From the NCBI GenBank assembly GCA_036734945.1, contig DAIMXP010000018.1:15204-79203 (forward strand): a DNA stretch of 64,000 bases. Direction: 5' to 3'. Of this stretch, positions 51,029 to 59,869 are shown in pieces; the stretch's first letter is position 1; each line of letters starts with the position of its first letter. Source of the stretch: UBA4733 sp036734945 (GTDB lineage: Bacteria; Chloroflexota; UBA4733). The notes beneath the pieces were generated by a model. It was not told the origin of the DNA and made no database searches. It saw only the letters and a list, made by a program, of their open reading frames with translations. The position numbers and the translations under genes were made by a program.

Positions 51029-51382
51029 CTACAGCCTGCCATTGAGATCGAGTTGCAATACGATGGCCCTCTCTACCTGGCGCATATCCTCGGCGCTGAG
51101 CGAGGCGATGTAGTTCCCCATCCGTTCTTTCGCGGCAGTGGCGATCTGGTCCGCCATGGCCTTGCTTGCTCGGCCGCCCACTTGCACAAGCGCCTCACAG
51201 GGATACACTCTGCTCGTGTTCGACGTCAACGGTACAACCTGAACTCGATTGCTGTGGCGATTCGAGGCGTCATTACTCACGATGATGCCTGGGCGAGTCT
51301 TGCCGATTTCGCCACCTCTTGGAGCGTCAAAATCGACCCAATACACGTCGCCGCGTCGAGGAAACGCACCGGGAGCGATCAT
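51029..51382 (-). CDS. MazF/PemK-family toxin
   Basis: 117 residues from the ATG at 51382. FPRRGDVYWVDFDAPRGGEI, then TRPGIIVSNDASNRHSN, VVPLTSN and ALVQVGGRASKAMADQIATA follow the MazF pattern, including the Arg-rich first strand. It overlaps the antitoxin gene by ATGA. Endoribonuclease activity is the family expectation. The second MazF in this window (the other is at 30964-31281). Confidence 0.88.
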   Translation of the reverse strand: MIAPGAFPRRGDVYWVDFDAPRGGEIGKTRPGIIVSNDASNRHSNRVQVVPLTSNTSRVYPCEALVQVGGRASKAMADQIATAAKERMGNYIASLSAEDMRQVERAIVLQLDLNGRL

Positions 51383-51603
51383 TCCAGACCGTCCCCGATA
51401 AGTCCTTCCACCCACTCTTTGGCTTCGGCTTCGCGTTCCTCGTCTGCCGCCATTGCCCGATAGCCGTCGTCAAGGTCCTGCTCGGTGAGGATGTGGGGCC
51501 GCACCAGAGCTTCGATGAAACTGCTGATATGCCCGCGGCCTACCTGCTGCTGCAAACCCCGATAGATATCCTCATCAATCGTGATGGTCAACTTGTGCTG
51601 CAT
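51379..51603 (-). CDS. MazE-like antitoxin with ribbon-helix-helix N-terminus
   Basis: 74 residues from an ATG with AAGGAG upstream; the long upstream frame is not supported. MQHKLTITIDEDIYRGLQQQ and SSFIEALVRPHILT suggest a ribbon-helix-helix DNA-binding domain, followed by an acidic tail (GYRAMAADEEREAEAKEWVE) for toxin binding. The ATGA overlap with the toxin fixes the pair. It probably represses its own promoter. Confidence 0.82.
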   Translation of the reverse strand: MQHKLTITIDEDIYRGLQQQVGRGHISSFIEALVRPHILTEQDLDDGYRAMAADEEREAEAKEWVEGLIGDGLE

Positions 51604-51742
51604 GATCCGCTCCTTACGTTTACACGTATGGTAGCAGAATCCCCGGCTTTGCTGCCCCCAATACCCCTGGGGGGTAGTTGACGAAGTTGCCTTCGTTGCT
51701 TTACAATAGGGAGTCAGGAAAATACGTCGGGAGGCAGAGGCA

Positions 51743-52711
51743 GTGCTTGCTACGCCGCGGCGTGATCCGCCGGCCACCGACGATGCTCCTCTCTACGGCC
51801 AGCACATTCTGGATCGGGTCGGGAACACGCCGCTCATCGCGCCAAAACGGGTAGTGCCGAGCAATCCGCACGTGCATATCCTGATCAAGGCGGAGTGGTT
51901 CAACCCAGGCGGGTCCGTGAAAGACCGAGCTGCCTTGCAGATTGTGCTGGATGCGGAGCGTCGCGGGGACCTGGCGGACGGCAAGACGCTGATCGACTCC
52001 TCTTCCGGCAACACCGGCATCGCCTACGCCATGGTCGGCGCGGCGCGCGGCTTCCCGGTCGAACTGGTGATGCCGGCCAGCGTCAGCGAAGAACGTAAGC
52101 TCATCGCCGCCGGTTATGGGGCGAAGATCACCTACTCCGATCCCTATGAGGGCTCCGACGGCGCCATCCGCCTGGTCCGCAGCATAGTGGCGGACAACGG
52201 GGAACGCTACTATTACGCCGATCAATACTCCAACCCGTCAAACTGGCTGGCGCACTACAAGGGCAGCGGGCCGGAAATCTGGCGCCAGACGCTGGGGCAG
52301 GTGACGCACTTCGTGGCGGGCCTGGGTACTAGCGGTACAATTATGGGAACGGGCCGCTACCTGCGGGAACGTAATCCGCTGGTTCAACTCGTCGCGGTGC
52401 AGCCGGACGATGCCCTCCACGGCATTGAAGGACTGAAGCACATGGAGAGTTCGATCGTGCCGGCGATCTACGACGAGCATTTGCTCGACCAAAAGCTGCT
52501 GGTGAATACCGAGGAGGCGTTCGACATGACGCGGCGCATGGCAGCCGAAGAAGGCATCTTCGCCGGCCCATCGTCCGGCGCAGCCATGCTCGGCGCTTTA
52601 CGCCTGGCGGAAACGCTTGACAGGGGCGTTATCGTGGTGGTCTTCCCGGATGGAGGCGACAAATACCTGACCACCAGTTTGTGGAAGTACGACAGTGACT
52701 GGTCGATTTAG
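51743..52711 (+). CDS. cysM: cysteine synthase CysM
   Basis: 322 residues from a GTG after a GGGAGG-like site. PLP-binding Lys60 is in WFNPGGSVKDRAA and the phosphate loop in DSSSGNTGIAYA (87-92); AGLGTSGTIMGTG binds the PLP phosphate. In the M. tuberculosis-type pathway CysM uses O-phosphoserine and the CysO thiocarboxylate as sulfur donor. The next gene codes a CysO-like domain, and a JAMM protease follows, which supports that variant over the sulfide-dependent one. 30 bases separate it from the fusion gene. Confidence 0.9.
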   Translation: MLATPRRDPPATDDAPLYGQHILDRVGNTPLIAPKRVVPSNPHVHILIKAEWFNPGGSVKDRAALQIVLDAERRGDLADGKTLIDSSSGNTGIAYAMVGAARGFPVELVMPASVSEERKLIAAGYGAKITYSDPYEGSDGAIRLVRSIVADNGERYYYADQYSNPSNWLAHYKGSGPEIWRQTLGQVTHFVAGLGTSGTIMGTGRYLRERNPLVQLVAVQPDDALHGIEGLKHMESSIVPAIYDEHLLDQKLLVNTEEAFDMTRRMAAEEGIFAGPSSGAAMLGALRLAETLDRGVIVVVFPDGGDKYLTTSLWKYDSDWSI

Positions 52712-52741
52712 CCCCGGTCCTGTAGAAAAGGAATCAATAGC

Positions 52742-53842
52742 ATGGCAGTAGCAGTATTGGTCCCGAGCGCCTTGCGCTCGTTGACCGACAATCAGGCGCG
52801 CGTGGAGGCGCAGGGCGACACGCTGCGCCAGGTCATCGAAGATCTGGAGCGGCAGTACCCTGGCTTCGGCCAGCGCTTGCGCAATCCCGACGGCTCCATC
52901 CGGCGCTTCGTCAACGTGTATATCAACGGCGAGGACATCCGCGCGGCGGGCGGCATGGACGCCGCACTCCGCGACGGCAGCGAAGTCGGCATCATGCCGG
53001 CGATAGCGGGCGGCAGCGGCTTCTCCGAAGAGGAAGTGGTGCGCTACAGCCGCCACCTGCTGATGCCGGAAGTCGGCAGTCGGGGCCAGCGCAAGCTCAA
53101 GCAGGCGAAGGTGCTCGTCATCGGCGCCGGCGGCCTGGGCAGCCCCGCCGCCCTCTACCTGGCGGCAGCAGGCGTCGGCACGATCGGCCTTGTCGACTTC
53201 GACGAGGTGGACGTGTCCAACCTGCAGCGCCAGATCCTGCACCACACCCACGACGTGGGTCGCCCGAAGGTCGATTCGGCGAAAGATGGCATCTACGACA
53301 TCAACCCCTTCGTCAACGTCGTGACCCACCAGGTGGTGATGGACTCCAGCAATGCCCGCGAGATCGTCGACCAGTACGACATCATCGTCAACGGCTGCGA
53401 CAACTTCGCCACCCGTTACCTGCTCAGCGACGTAGCCTACTGGGCCGGGAAGCCGCTGGTGGATGGCAGCATCCTGCGCTTCGATGGCCAGGCCACCGTC
53501 TTCGTGCCGGGGAAGGGCTGCTACCGCTGCCTCTTCCCGACCCCGCCGCCGCCGGGCGAGGTGCCGAGCTGCTCGGAGGCCGGCGTGCTGGGTATGATGA
53601 CCGGCGTCATCGGCTCCATCCAGGCCATCGAGACGACCAAGCTGCTCCTCAGCATCGGCGAGTCCCTGGCCGGCAAACTGCTGGTGGTGGACGCCCTGAC
53701 GATGGACTTCCGCATGATGCGCACGCCGCGTGATCCCGATTGCCCGGTCTGCGGCGACCACCCGACGATCTTTGAGCCTATTGATTATGTCGAGTTTTGT
53801 GGCTCGCCCCACGCCGAAGTGGCAGTAGGAGCAGCGGTCTAA
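52742..53842 (+). CDS. fusion of a CysO/MoaD-like sulfur carrier with a MoeB/ThiF adenylyltransferase
   Basis: 366 residues. Residues 1-91 are a ubiquitin-like carrier ending VGIMPAIAGG, the CysO-type terminus with Gly90-Gly91. Residues 95-366 are an E1-like domain: RYSRHLLMPEVG, nucleotide loop VIGAGGLGSPAALYL (128-134), VDFDEVDVSNLQRQ, zinc pairs CYRC (260-263) and DPDCPVCG near the end. It adenylates the Gly-Gly end of a carrier before sulfur transfer. The carrier is embedded, so Gly91 is followed by the E1 part. Activation in cis would need cleavage after Gly91, plausibly by the JAMM protease next door. Confidence 0.9.
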   Translation: MAVAVLVPSALRSLTDNQARVEAQGDTLRQVIEDLERQYPGFGQRLRNPDGSIRRFVNVYINGEDIRAAGGMDAALRDGSEVGIMPAIAGGSGFSEEEVVRYSRHLLMPEVGSRGQRKLKQAKVLVIGAGGLGSPAALYLAAAGVGTIGLVDFDEVDVSNLQRQILHHTHDVGRPKVDSAKDGIYDINPFVNVVTHQVVMDSSNAREIVDQYDIIVNGCDNFATRYLLSDVAYWAGKPLVDGSILRFDGQATVFVPGKGCYRCLFPTPPPPGEVPSCSEAGVLGMMTGVIGSIQAIETTKLLLSIGESLAGKLLVVDALTMDFRMMRTPRDPDCPVCGDHPTIFEPIDYVEFCGSPHAEVAVGAAV

Positions 53843-54285
53843 TGCGCCTTGAGCGCCGCTTTGCTGACGAGATCATCGCCCACGCCCGCGAGGGCCGGGC
53901 GACCAAGGAGGAGGCGGAAATCTGCGGCGTCCTGCTGGGCAAAGACGGCGACGTGTCGGAGTTGCTGCGCATCAAGAACATCGACGAGCAACCCCGCGTT
54001 CGCTACGTCATGGACCCGCACGGTCTCTTCCAGATGATGCGCCGGCTGGACGAAACGGGCATGGAGCTGGTGGCCATCTACCACTCCCACCCGCACACGC
54101 GGGCCTACCCGTCGGTCACGGATCGGGCCAATGCCCATGATGACGAGGGCCGCCCCTGGTGGCCCGGCGTTGTCTATATCATCTGCTCCCTGGAGCACCC
54201 CGAACAGCCGGTGCTCAACGCCTTCCGGCTGTTCCCGGACCGCGCTGAGGACGAAGTATTAGAGGTGGAGGAAGAACGACAATGA
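53842..54285 (+). CDS. JAMM (JAB1/MPN) metalloprotease, Mec-like
   Basis: 147 residues starting at the ATG that shares one base with the upstream TAA. The metal motif is complete: Glu26 (AEICGVLLG), then HSHPHTRAYPSVTD with His81, His83, Ser91 and Asp94. In the CysO pathway such Mec-type proteases release cysteine from the CysO-cysteine adduct. The same fold can also trim residues after Gly-Gly in ubiquitin-like carriers. Both roles fit here, because the MoaD of this window has a tail after its Gly-Gly and the CysO domain is fused to E1. Confidence 0.9.
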   Translation: MRLERRFADEIIAHAREGRATKEEAEICGVLLGKDGDVSELLRIKNIDEQPRVRYVMDPHGLFQMMRRLDETGMELVAIYHSHPHTRAYPSVTDRANAHDDEGRPWWPGVVYIICSLEHPEQPVLNAFRLFPDRAEDEVLEVEEERQ

Positions 54286-54614
54286 GTGTCGAAACGCAAG
54301 AACCTTTTAAGCGAATCACTGTAGACGAGGCCAGGAAGCTGGTGGATTCCGGCATTCCCGTTATCGACGTGCGGGAGCCCAACGAATATCAGACCGGGCA
54401 CGTGCCTGGCGCCAAGTTGGTGCCGCTGAACACCTTCTTGCGCTCGCCGCGGCAGCATCTGCCGGCGAGCGGACCGGTGCTCTTCATCTGCGCTATGGGC
54501 CAGCGCTCCGCCGTCGCCTCGGAGATGGCGGCCGCCTCCGGCGCGACCGATATCTACAACATTGAAGGTGGCACCAACGGCTGGGTTGCAAAGGGCTTCC
54601 CCACCGAAAAGTAG
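54282..54614 (+). CDS. single-domain rhodanese sulfurtransferase
   Basis: 110 residues, ATG overlapping the JAMM stop. VDEARKLVDSGIPVIDVREP, YQTGHVPGAKL and the active-site Cys70 in LFICAMGQRS form a GlpE-type rhodanese. MoeZ proteins carry this domain C-terminally. Here it is a separate gene, presumably delivering persulfide sulfur to the adenylated carrier. Last gene of the cysM operon; it converges on moeA. Confidence 0.9.
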   Translation: MSVETQEPFKRITVDEARKLVDSGIPVIDVREPNEYQTGHVPGAKLVPLNTFLRSPRQHLPASGPVLFICAMGQRSAVASEMAAASGATDIYNIEGGTNGWVAKGFPTEK

Positions 54615-54632
54615 CGGGGCTTTAGCAACCCT

Positions 54633-55880
54633 TCAGGCTTCATCCGGCGCCGAGCCTGTGAGCAACTGCACCGGCACAACCGTGCCAGCGGCGATGTGCT
54701 CCACCGCTTCGGGCACGATGAGCAGCCCATGCGCGCGGGCGGCGGGACCCAGCATACCGGCGCCCTGCCGGCCGGCCGGGCGCACGCGGTAGCCGTCGTT
54801 CCCACCATCCAGGCTTACCCAGATCGCCTGGGTAACGCCTCGTCCGCTCTGAATCGGCTCAACCAACGTGGCCTGGACCAGGGGCCGCCGCCAGGATCGG
54901 TGCCCCCCCAGGCGCAAGGTTGCTGGGCGAACCAGCAACTCAAAGGCAATCAAGCCGGCAGCAGGATTGCCGGGGAGGGCAAACACCGGCTTGCCGTCGA
55001 TCAGCCCCAGGCCGACGTGGCGCGCCGGGCGCAGTCGCAGGCAGCCGCCGCTGAACTCGCCCCGGCGCCGCAGCGCCGCGCTCATGTGATCATGGTCTCC
55101 GTCGCACACGCCCGCGGAAGTCACGACAGCATCCGCCTGCAACGCAGTGTTCAATGCTACGTCGATCTCCCCTGGTTCGTCGGCGACCGCCGATAGTGGT
55201 ACCGGCTCCGCGCCAGCTTCGCGAAGCTGCGCGCAGAGGGCGAACAGGTTGGCGTTGTAGACGCCGCCTACTCCCAGCGGCACCCCGGGCAGGCGCAGTT
55301 CATCACCAGTGGTGATAATGGCCACGCGCGGTCGGCGCACCACGCGCACGCTGGCGATGCCAAGGGCAGCCAGCAGCGCCAGCTCCGCTGGCCCCAGCGT
55401 CGAAGCCGCCTCCAGCGCCAACTGGCCAACGCCGACGTCCTCGCCGGCACGGCGCACATGCCGCTCCGGCGCAACTGCTGCCGTTACCTGGAGGAATCCA
55501 GCCGCCGATATCGCCTCTTCATTGGGCAGCACGGCATCCGCACCTGCCGGCAGTGGCGCTCCGGTCATCACGCGGGCCGTCTGACCAAAATGCAGGGCGC
55601 CGCGGAAGGCGTGCCCGGCGGCGGCCTCACCGACCGCCGACAGCATGACCGGGCGTGCCGGCGTTGCAGCCGCAACGTCGACACTGCGCAGGGCAAATCC
55701 GTCCATCGCTGAGTTGTCGAAGGATGGCAAGGCGATTGGCGCAAACACGGGCAGCGCGAGAGCGTACCCCTGGGCCGACCTGAGCTGGACCGTCGTGTGG
55801 CCGAGCGGTTCCACTGCCCCCAGGAACGCCGCCTGGGCCTCGGCCAGCGAGGCGTTGTCAAGGGTGGGCAATGCCGGCAC
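54633..55880 (-). CDS. moeA: molybdopterin molybdenumtransferase MoeA
   Basis: About 415 residues from a GTG with AAGG upstream; an ATG 54 bases further up is possible but lacks a site. MoeA blocks: PSFDNSAMDGFALRS, RVMTGAPLPAGADAVLPNEE, IITTGDELRLPG and VYNANLFALCAQLREAG; then SAGVCDGDHDHM where relatives usually have GGVSVGDYD, and LPGNPAAGLIAFELLV. It inserts molybdate into adenylated molybdopterin. With moaD, moaE and the CysO-MoeB fusion it completes part of the Moco route in this window. Confidence 0.93.
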   Translation of the reverse strand: MPALPTLDNASLAEAQAAFLGAVEPLGHTTVQLRSAQGYALALPVFAPIALPSFDNSAMDGFALRSVDVAAATPARPVMLSAVGEAAAGHAFRGALHFGQTARVMTGAPLPAGADAVLPNEEAISAAGFLQVTAAVAPERHVRRAGEDVGVGQLALEAASTLGPAELALLAALGIASVRVVRRPRVAIITTGDELRLPGVPLGVGGVYNANLFALCAQLREAGAEPVPLSAVADEPGEIDVALNTALQADAVVTSAGVCDGDHDHMSAALRRRGEFSGGCLRLRPARHVGLGLIDGKPVFALPGNPAAGLIAFELLVRPATLRLGGHRSWRRPLVQATLVEPIQSGRGVTQAIWVSLDGGNDGYRVRPAGRQGAGMLGPAARAHGLLIVPEAVEHIAAGTVVPVQLLTGSAPDEA

Positions 55881-55989
55881 CGGTGAATCCTTCCATGTGA
55901 CTGCTGGCGAACCGCCTCTCATCCGCCGGCCCACCCGACGATGAATGACGTTGTTGGCGAATCCCCGGGCTCCCGTCGCGGCGGTCGCC

Positions 55990-56186
55990 CACCCGCCACG
56001 GCCGCCCTGCGGGCGTCGGCGCGGGCGGGCTACGATTACAAAGCACCGTAAACGGCGCTACGGGGATGGCTCGCGGTAGCAACGCCGGATGGCTGGCCAC
56101 GGTCGCCACAGTTCCCAGCGCGCTTCAGCGTGCTTTGTTTTCGTAGCCCGCCCGCGCCGACGCCCGCAGGGCGGCCGTGGCGGGTG
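55990..56186. repeat. long palindromic element, two near-perfect 57-base arms
   Basis: Arms 55990-56046 and 56130-56186 pair with two mismatches in 57 bases, a very strong potential cruciform. The inner boundary shares about 26 bases, in inverted sense, with the palindrome at 23878-24038. It fills the gap between moeA and the sulfatase gene stop. No gene lies here, and the rest of 55935-56287 holds nothing else recognisable. Confidence 0.85.
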
Positions 56187-56287
56187 TACGTGCCATTCGC
56201 ACGCTCCTGAACGTTCGCCAGCAGTCACCTCCATGCTGGCAACCTCGTTTACCCCAAGAGTGCTCACTTGGTCCGTCCTATCTTCCG

Positions 56288-57811
56288 TCATACCTGTGGC
56301 GATGCCCAGTTGACGCCATCCAGCCCCAGCCGCGTCCGTTGCTCGGCCGGTGCGCCTACCTCTGCAAGCTTCGTACTCAGCGCCTGCTGCATTCGCCCCA
56401 GCACCTCAGGCTGCGACTTGGTCAGGTTCTGCAACTCATTGGGATCGGCGAGCGTGTCGCTGAGCCAGGTTGGCTCCGGCCAGGACGGCGTCTGCGCCAG
56501 CCGGTAGCCATCCTGGTACGGGCCCAGGTCGTAGTGGCTGAACTTGGCAAGGTACGGGCTGTGCCAGTGGAGGGGCTGATTCTCAAGGACCGGCGATTGG
56601 TGTAACACCCAACGGCCATCGGTGAGGCTGACGCTCTTGCCGAAGACGCCGCTGAGGGCGTACTGGCGCGTAGGAGATGCCGGGTCTGCCAGCGCCGGCA
56701 GCAGGTTGACGCCGTGACGGTCCGGCGGGATAGGACGGCCCACCGCTGCCAGCACCGTTGGGTAGATATCCACCAGTTGCACCAGCTGCTGCCGGCGCTC
56801 GCCGTGAGAGAGTGTGGGGTGCGCGATGATGAACGGGATGTGGGCGCTGGCGTCGTGCAGGTGCGTCTGCATCTTGCCCATCCGTCCGTGGTCGCCGTTG
56901 TAGGTGCCGTGGTCGGTCGTGAAGACGACCAGCGTGTCCTGCCAGAGGTCCAGGCGGTCCATCGTGTCCAGCAAACGGCCCAGCCAGCGGTCCACCAGCA
57001 CCACCTTGGCGGCATATCGCGCGCGGGCGCTCCGAAACTGCTCCTCGGTCATCACCCCCTGCCACCTGGCATACGGGGCGGCCGCCGTCCAGCCCTCCAC
57101 GTCGTAGGCGTCGGGATCGAACTGGGCGACCAGTTCGGCCGGCGGGTCCCAGGGTTCGTGCGGGTCAAAGCAATCGAGGTGCAGGTAGAAGTCGTCATAG
57201 CGATGGTTGTGCTCCAGCCAGTCCGACGCCTGCCGGAAGATCTGGGCGCAGAACCAGTCCTCTTCGCTGCGACGGATGTGGTGGACGTTGCGCCAATGCC
57301 GTTCATTCTTGGCGAGGCGGTCCCGCGGCGGGCAGGGAAAGCCGTCCAGGGGATCGGTATGCCAGGCGTCGGACTCGGCGCCGCGGATGAACTCGAAACC
57401 ACTGTAGCCCATGTGGTAGTTGCCGGAGCCTTGTTCCCAGAGGTGGAAGTGGTCGGTGACGAGGTAACTGATGCGGTAGCCCTCATCGACCACCCGCCGC
57501 AAAGAACGGTTGGGCGGTCCGGAGACCTGGCGCGGCAAGTCGAGGTCCTCCTCTTCCAGGGGCGCCCAGCCGCGCTCCAGGAAGTCGTAGCGACCGGTGT
57601 AGAGGTCGCGCCGTGCCGGCATGCAGGGGTGACTGCCGCAATAGGCCTGGTCAAACACAGTGCCGCGCGTGGCCAGACGGTCCATGTTCGGCGTCGGCAC
57701 GACCCACGGCGGCGCTTCTGTGCTCCAGCATTCGTTCAGCGGGCGGCCATGGTGATAGGGGCCACAGTGGTCCCGCCGCAAGGTGTCACAGAGGATGACG
57801 ATGACGTTCAT
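56288..57811 (-). CDS. type I sulfatase
   Basis: 507 residues from the ATG at 57811; an upstream extension of 21 residues is unsupported. The metal-binding start VIVILCDTLRRDH is followed by the formylglycine motif CMPAR (Cys63 to Arg67; CxPxR), later TTDHGTYNGDHG and the C-terminal domain. It hydrolyses sulfate esters, of sugars or other substrates, after Cys is converted by a formylglycine-generating enzyme not seen here. No signal peptide, so a cytoplasmic enzyme is likely. No carbohydrate-utilisation genes are adjacent. Confidence 0.9.
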   Translation of the reverse strand: MNVIVILCDTLRRDHCGPYHHGRPLNECWSTEAPPWVVPTPNMDRLATRGTVFDQAYCGSHPCMPARRDLYTGRYDFLERGWAPLEEEDLDLPRQVSGPPNRSLRRVVDEGYRISYLVTDHFHLWEQGSGNYHMGYSGFEFIRGAESDAWHTDPLDGFPCPPRDRLAKNERHWRNVHHIRRSEEDWFCAQIFRQASDWLEHNHRYDDFYLHLDCFDPHEPWDPPAELVAQFDPDAYDVEGWTAAAPYARWQGVMTEEQFRSARARYAAKVVLVDRWLGRLLDTMDRLDLWQDTLVVFTTDHGTYNGDHGRMGKMQTHLHDASAHIPFIIAHPTLSHGERRQQLVQLVDIYPTVLAAVGRPIPPDRHGVNLLPALADPASPTRQYALSGVFGKSVSLTDGRWVLHQSPVLENQPLHWHSPYLAKFSHYDLGPYQDGYRLAQTPSWPEPTWLSDTLADPNELQNLTKSQPEVLGRMQQALSTKLAEVGAPAEQRTRLGLDGVNWASPQV

Positions 57812-57984
57812 AACTCTCTGGATCACCTCCCACGCGCCAAAAGGCCCAATTGATCCTGGCGGGTCCGCCACCATCCGGGATCAGCCAGCCCGAATGGGCA
57901 TATCTTCACACACGCGCGCTGGCGGTGGCAAGGCTCCGCGCTTCACGACAGGACATCCTCGCCCGTTAGCGCTGCAAGACGGGC

Positions 57985-58869
57985 GTGTGTGCTACGCTCC
58001 CCGGTGTGGGATACCTGGTACTGCAGATCATCGGCAACGCCGCCTTCACCCTCTCGGTGCGGGTGGCCCGGCACCAGAAGCTCGATTACCTGCTCTTCGG
58101 AGCTGTCAACTATGCGGTAGCGGCTGCCGTTGCCCTCGCCCTCCTGCTGCGGTCTCCCGTCGCCGCATCGCCGGGCGCTATCCTGTTTGGCATCGTCAAC
58201 GGCGCCCAATACCAGTTGACGTTCCTGCTCATGTACGCGCTCCTGAGCATGACGGGAGTGGCCGTCATGACGTCGTTTCTGCGGCTCTCGGTCTTCATTC
58301 CGACGATTGCCTCCATCGTTATCTGGAGCGAGTTCCCCTCACCCGTGCAAGCGTTGGGCCTGATCTTGACCGCACTGGCCCTGCCGCTGCTCGGCACGGC
58401 GGCAACCAGTGGGGCGCCGGCTGCCTGGCGCTCCTGGCGGCCGGCGGTGCTGATCGCGACGACGCTGCTCCTCTCCGGCGCCGGGCTGCTGGCGGCCAAA
58501 GCCTTTTCGGAGTTGCACCTGGAGGCCCAACGTCCGGCCTATCTGGCGGCCGCCTACGGCACAGCGACGCTCCTGTCGGTCTTGACCTGGCCCTTGCGCC
58601 CCCGGCTGGAACGCAACGCCGCCGCTGGCATCGCCTGGCCGGCCGTCGGGCTCGGCGTATTCGCCGGCCTGTGCAATATCGGCCAGCTCGCCGCCTTCCT
58701 GCGCGGCCTGGCAGTGGTACCCGGCATCATCGCTTTCCCGGTGACGGCCGCCGGCGGCTTGTTGGTCGTCACCCTCGTCGGTCGCGTCGCCTGGAACGAA
58801 CGCATCGCCGGCCGCGCCGGCGCCGGCATCGTCCTGGCCCTCGCCGCCGTAGCGCTGGTCAACGCCTGA
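57985..58869 (+). CDS. EamA/DMT-family transporter
   Basis: 294 residues from a GTG; a GTG at 58006 is an alternative start. About ten hydrophobic helices in two repeats (VGYLVLQIIGNAAFTLSVRV; GILFGIV-like NGAQYQLTFLLMYALL; a second half with VGLGVFAGLCNIGQLAAF). The EamA fold exports metabolites such as amino acids or drugs; substrate unknown. It is divergent from the sulfatase gene, with 173 bases between them. Confidence 0.85.
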   Translation: MCATLPGVGYLVLQIIGNAAFTLSVRVARHQKLDYLLFGAVNYAVAAAVALALLLRSPVAASPGAILFGIVNGAQYQLTFLLMYALLSMTGVAVMTSFLRLSVFIPTIASIVIWSEFPSPVQALGLILTALALPLLGTAATSGAPAAWRSWRPAVLIATTLLLSGAGLLAAKAFSELHLEAQRPAYLAAAYGTATLLSVLTWPLRPRLERNAAAGIAWPAVGLGVFAGLCNIGQLAAFLRGLAVVPGIIAFPVTAAGGLLVVTLVGRVAWNERIAGRAGAGIVLALAAVALVNA

Positions 58870-59049
58870 GCATGACCCTTTGCGACCTTGGCGAAGGCTT
58901 GGCTCGACTTTGGACCTTCAGGCGACGCCGCGGAGAGTCGCGGGAGCTAACGGAGTGACAAGCGAAGTGAAGGGATGTGGAAATGAATGTCTGTAGCGAC
59001 GAGAATCTACCACTTCTTCCCGGAGAATCTTGTCTGAATGACCAGTTCA

Positions 59050-59400
59050 TTACCGGCGCCATGCACCGATGGCATCCTTCTCCGCAGCTTCTGCTAATGC
59101 AGCGCGCAATTCGTCACCGGTTCTGGCCAGCAGTTCGGCATAGAAAAGGTAGTAGGGATGCCCTCCTACCTCCTTGGCGCTGAATGGAACTTTTGCAAGG
59201 GCATCTTCAATGTATTTACGGCCGCCATGCGCCACAACGTGACCATGTGTCGCCAGGTGATCCTGGTCAAAGGCGGTAACGCGCATCAAGACCCACTGCC
59301 CACAATATAATGTGGACACATCATCTATGGCGACCGGATCGAGTACCCGGTTTTTGCTATACCTATCTGGCCCAGCAGCACGAACTCTTCGCTCCATCAT
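59050..59400 (-). CDS. unknown small protein next to HicAB
   Basis: 116 residues from an ATG with GGGAGGG seven bases upstream. It contains LYCGQWVLMRVTAFDQDHLA, then THGHVVAHGGRKYIEDALAK and a helical end (YLFYAELLARTGDELRAALA). I do not recognise a domain. Gene spacing to the HicB gene (22 bases) suggests one transcript with the toxin-antitoxin pair. Confidence 0.6.
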   Translation of the reverse strand: MMERRVRAAGPDRYSKNRVLDPVAIDDVSTLYCGQWVLMRVTAFDQDHLATHGHVVAHGGRKYIEDALAKVPFSAKEVGGHPYYLFYAELLARTGDELRAALAEAAEKDAIGAWRR

Positions 59401-59422
59401 CTGTTATCCCTCCCGCAGACGA

Positions 59423-59854
59423 TTATACATCGGTAAGCGTTCGCGGAACCTGGCGCCAGGATAGAGGGCTTGCCAGGGACCTAGGTCCGTGCGCCGCGCT
59501 TGGAATATCGGGACGAAGTTCGCGCCGAGCTTTGGCCAGAGGGCGCCGCGGCATGCACACTGGTTGCGGGATCTCTGCCACTGCTGTGTTTTCGTGTCTA
59601 ACCTCCACTCCGGCCCCGAACTCACGGTAGCGCCAGCCAACCGCACGCCGGGGCCCTGCTGGGCGGTCCGCCTGCTCGTCACGCCGGCAGGCGAGCGTGA
59701 AGGCAATTGCATCGGCAGCGTGGCGCTGGGCCGCTTCCGGTGTCGCGTCTCCACCGCCGGTGACGCCCAGGGCCGGGGCCCGAAAGTGCCAGTTCCGGCT
59801 TTCCTCGTCGTAGAAGTAGTCGACCTCCGGGGCCTCTGTCGGTTCGGTGCTCAT
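59423..59854 (-). CDS. HicB-like antitoxin
   Basis: 143 residues from an ATG with AGAGGA upstream. The start VDYFYDEESRNWHFRAPALG and ATPEAAQRHAADAIAFTLAC match the HicB partial RNase H-like fold, which pairs with HicA. The C-terminal 50 residues are Arg/Pro-rich and unconserved. HicB usually neutralises HicA and binds DNA. HicA is the upstream gene, 15 bases away. Confidence 0.7.
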   Translation of the reverse strand: MSTEPTEAPEVDYFYDEESRNWHFRAPALGVTGGGDATPEAAQRHAADAIAFTLACRRDEQADRPAGPRRAVGWRYREFGAGVEVRHENTAVAEIPQPVCMPRRPLAKARRELRPDIPSAAHGPRSLASPLSWRQVPRTLTDV

Positions 59855-59869
59855 GTCATCTGTCCTCTC

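Noticed and set aside
52598..53812. Minus-strand open frame of about 400 codons opposite the CysO-MoeB fusion
   Set aside because: His- and Val-rich antisense frame; the plus-strand gene has complete motifs and tight operon spacing.
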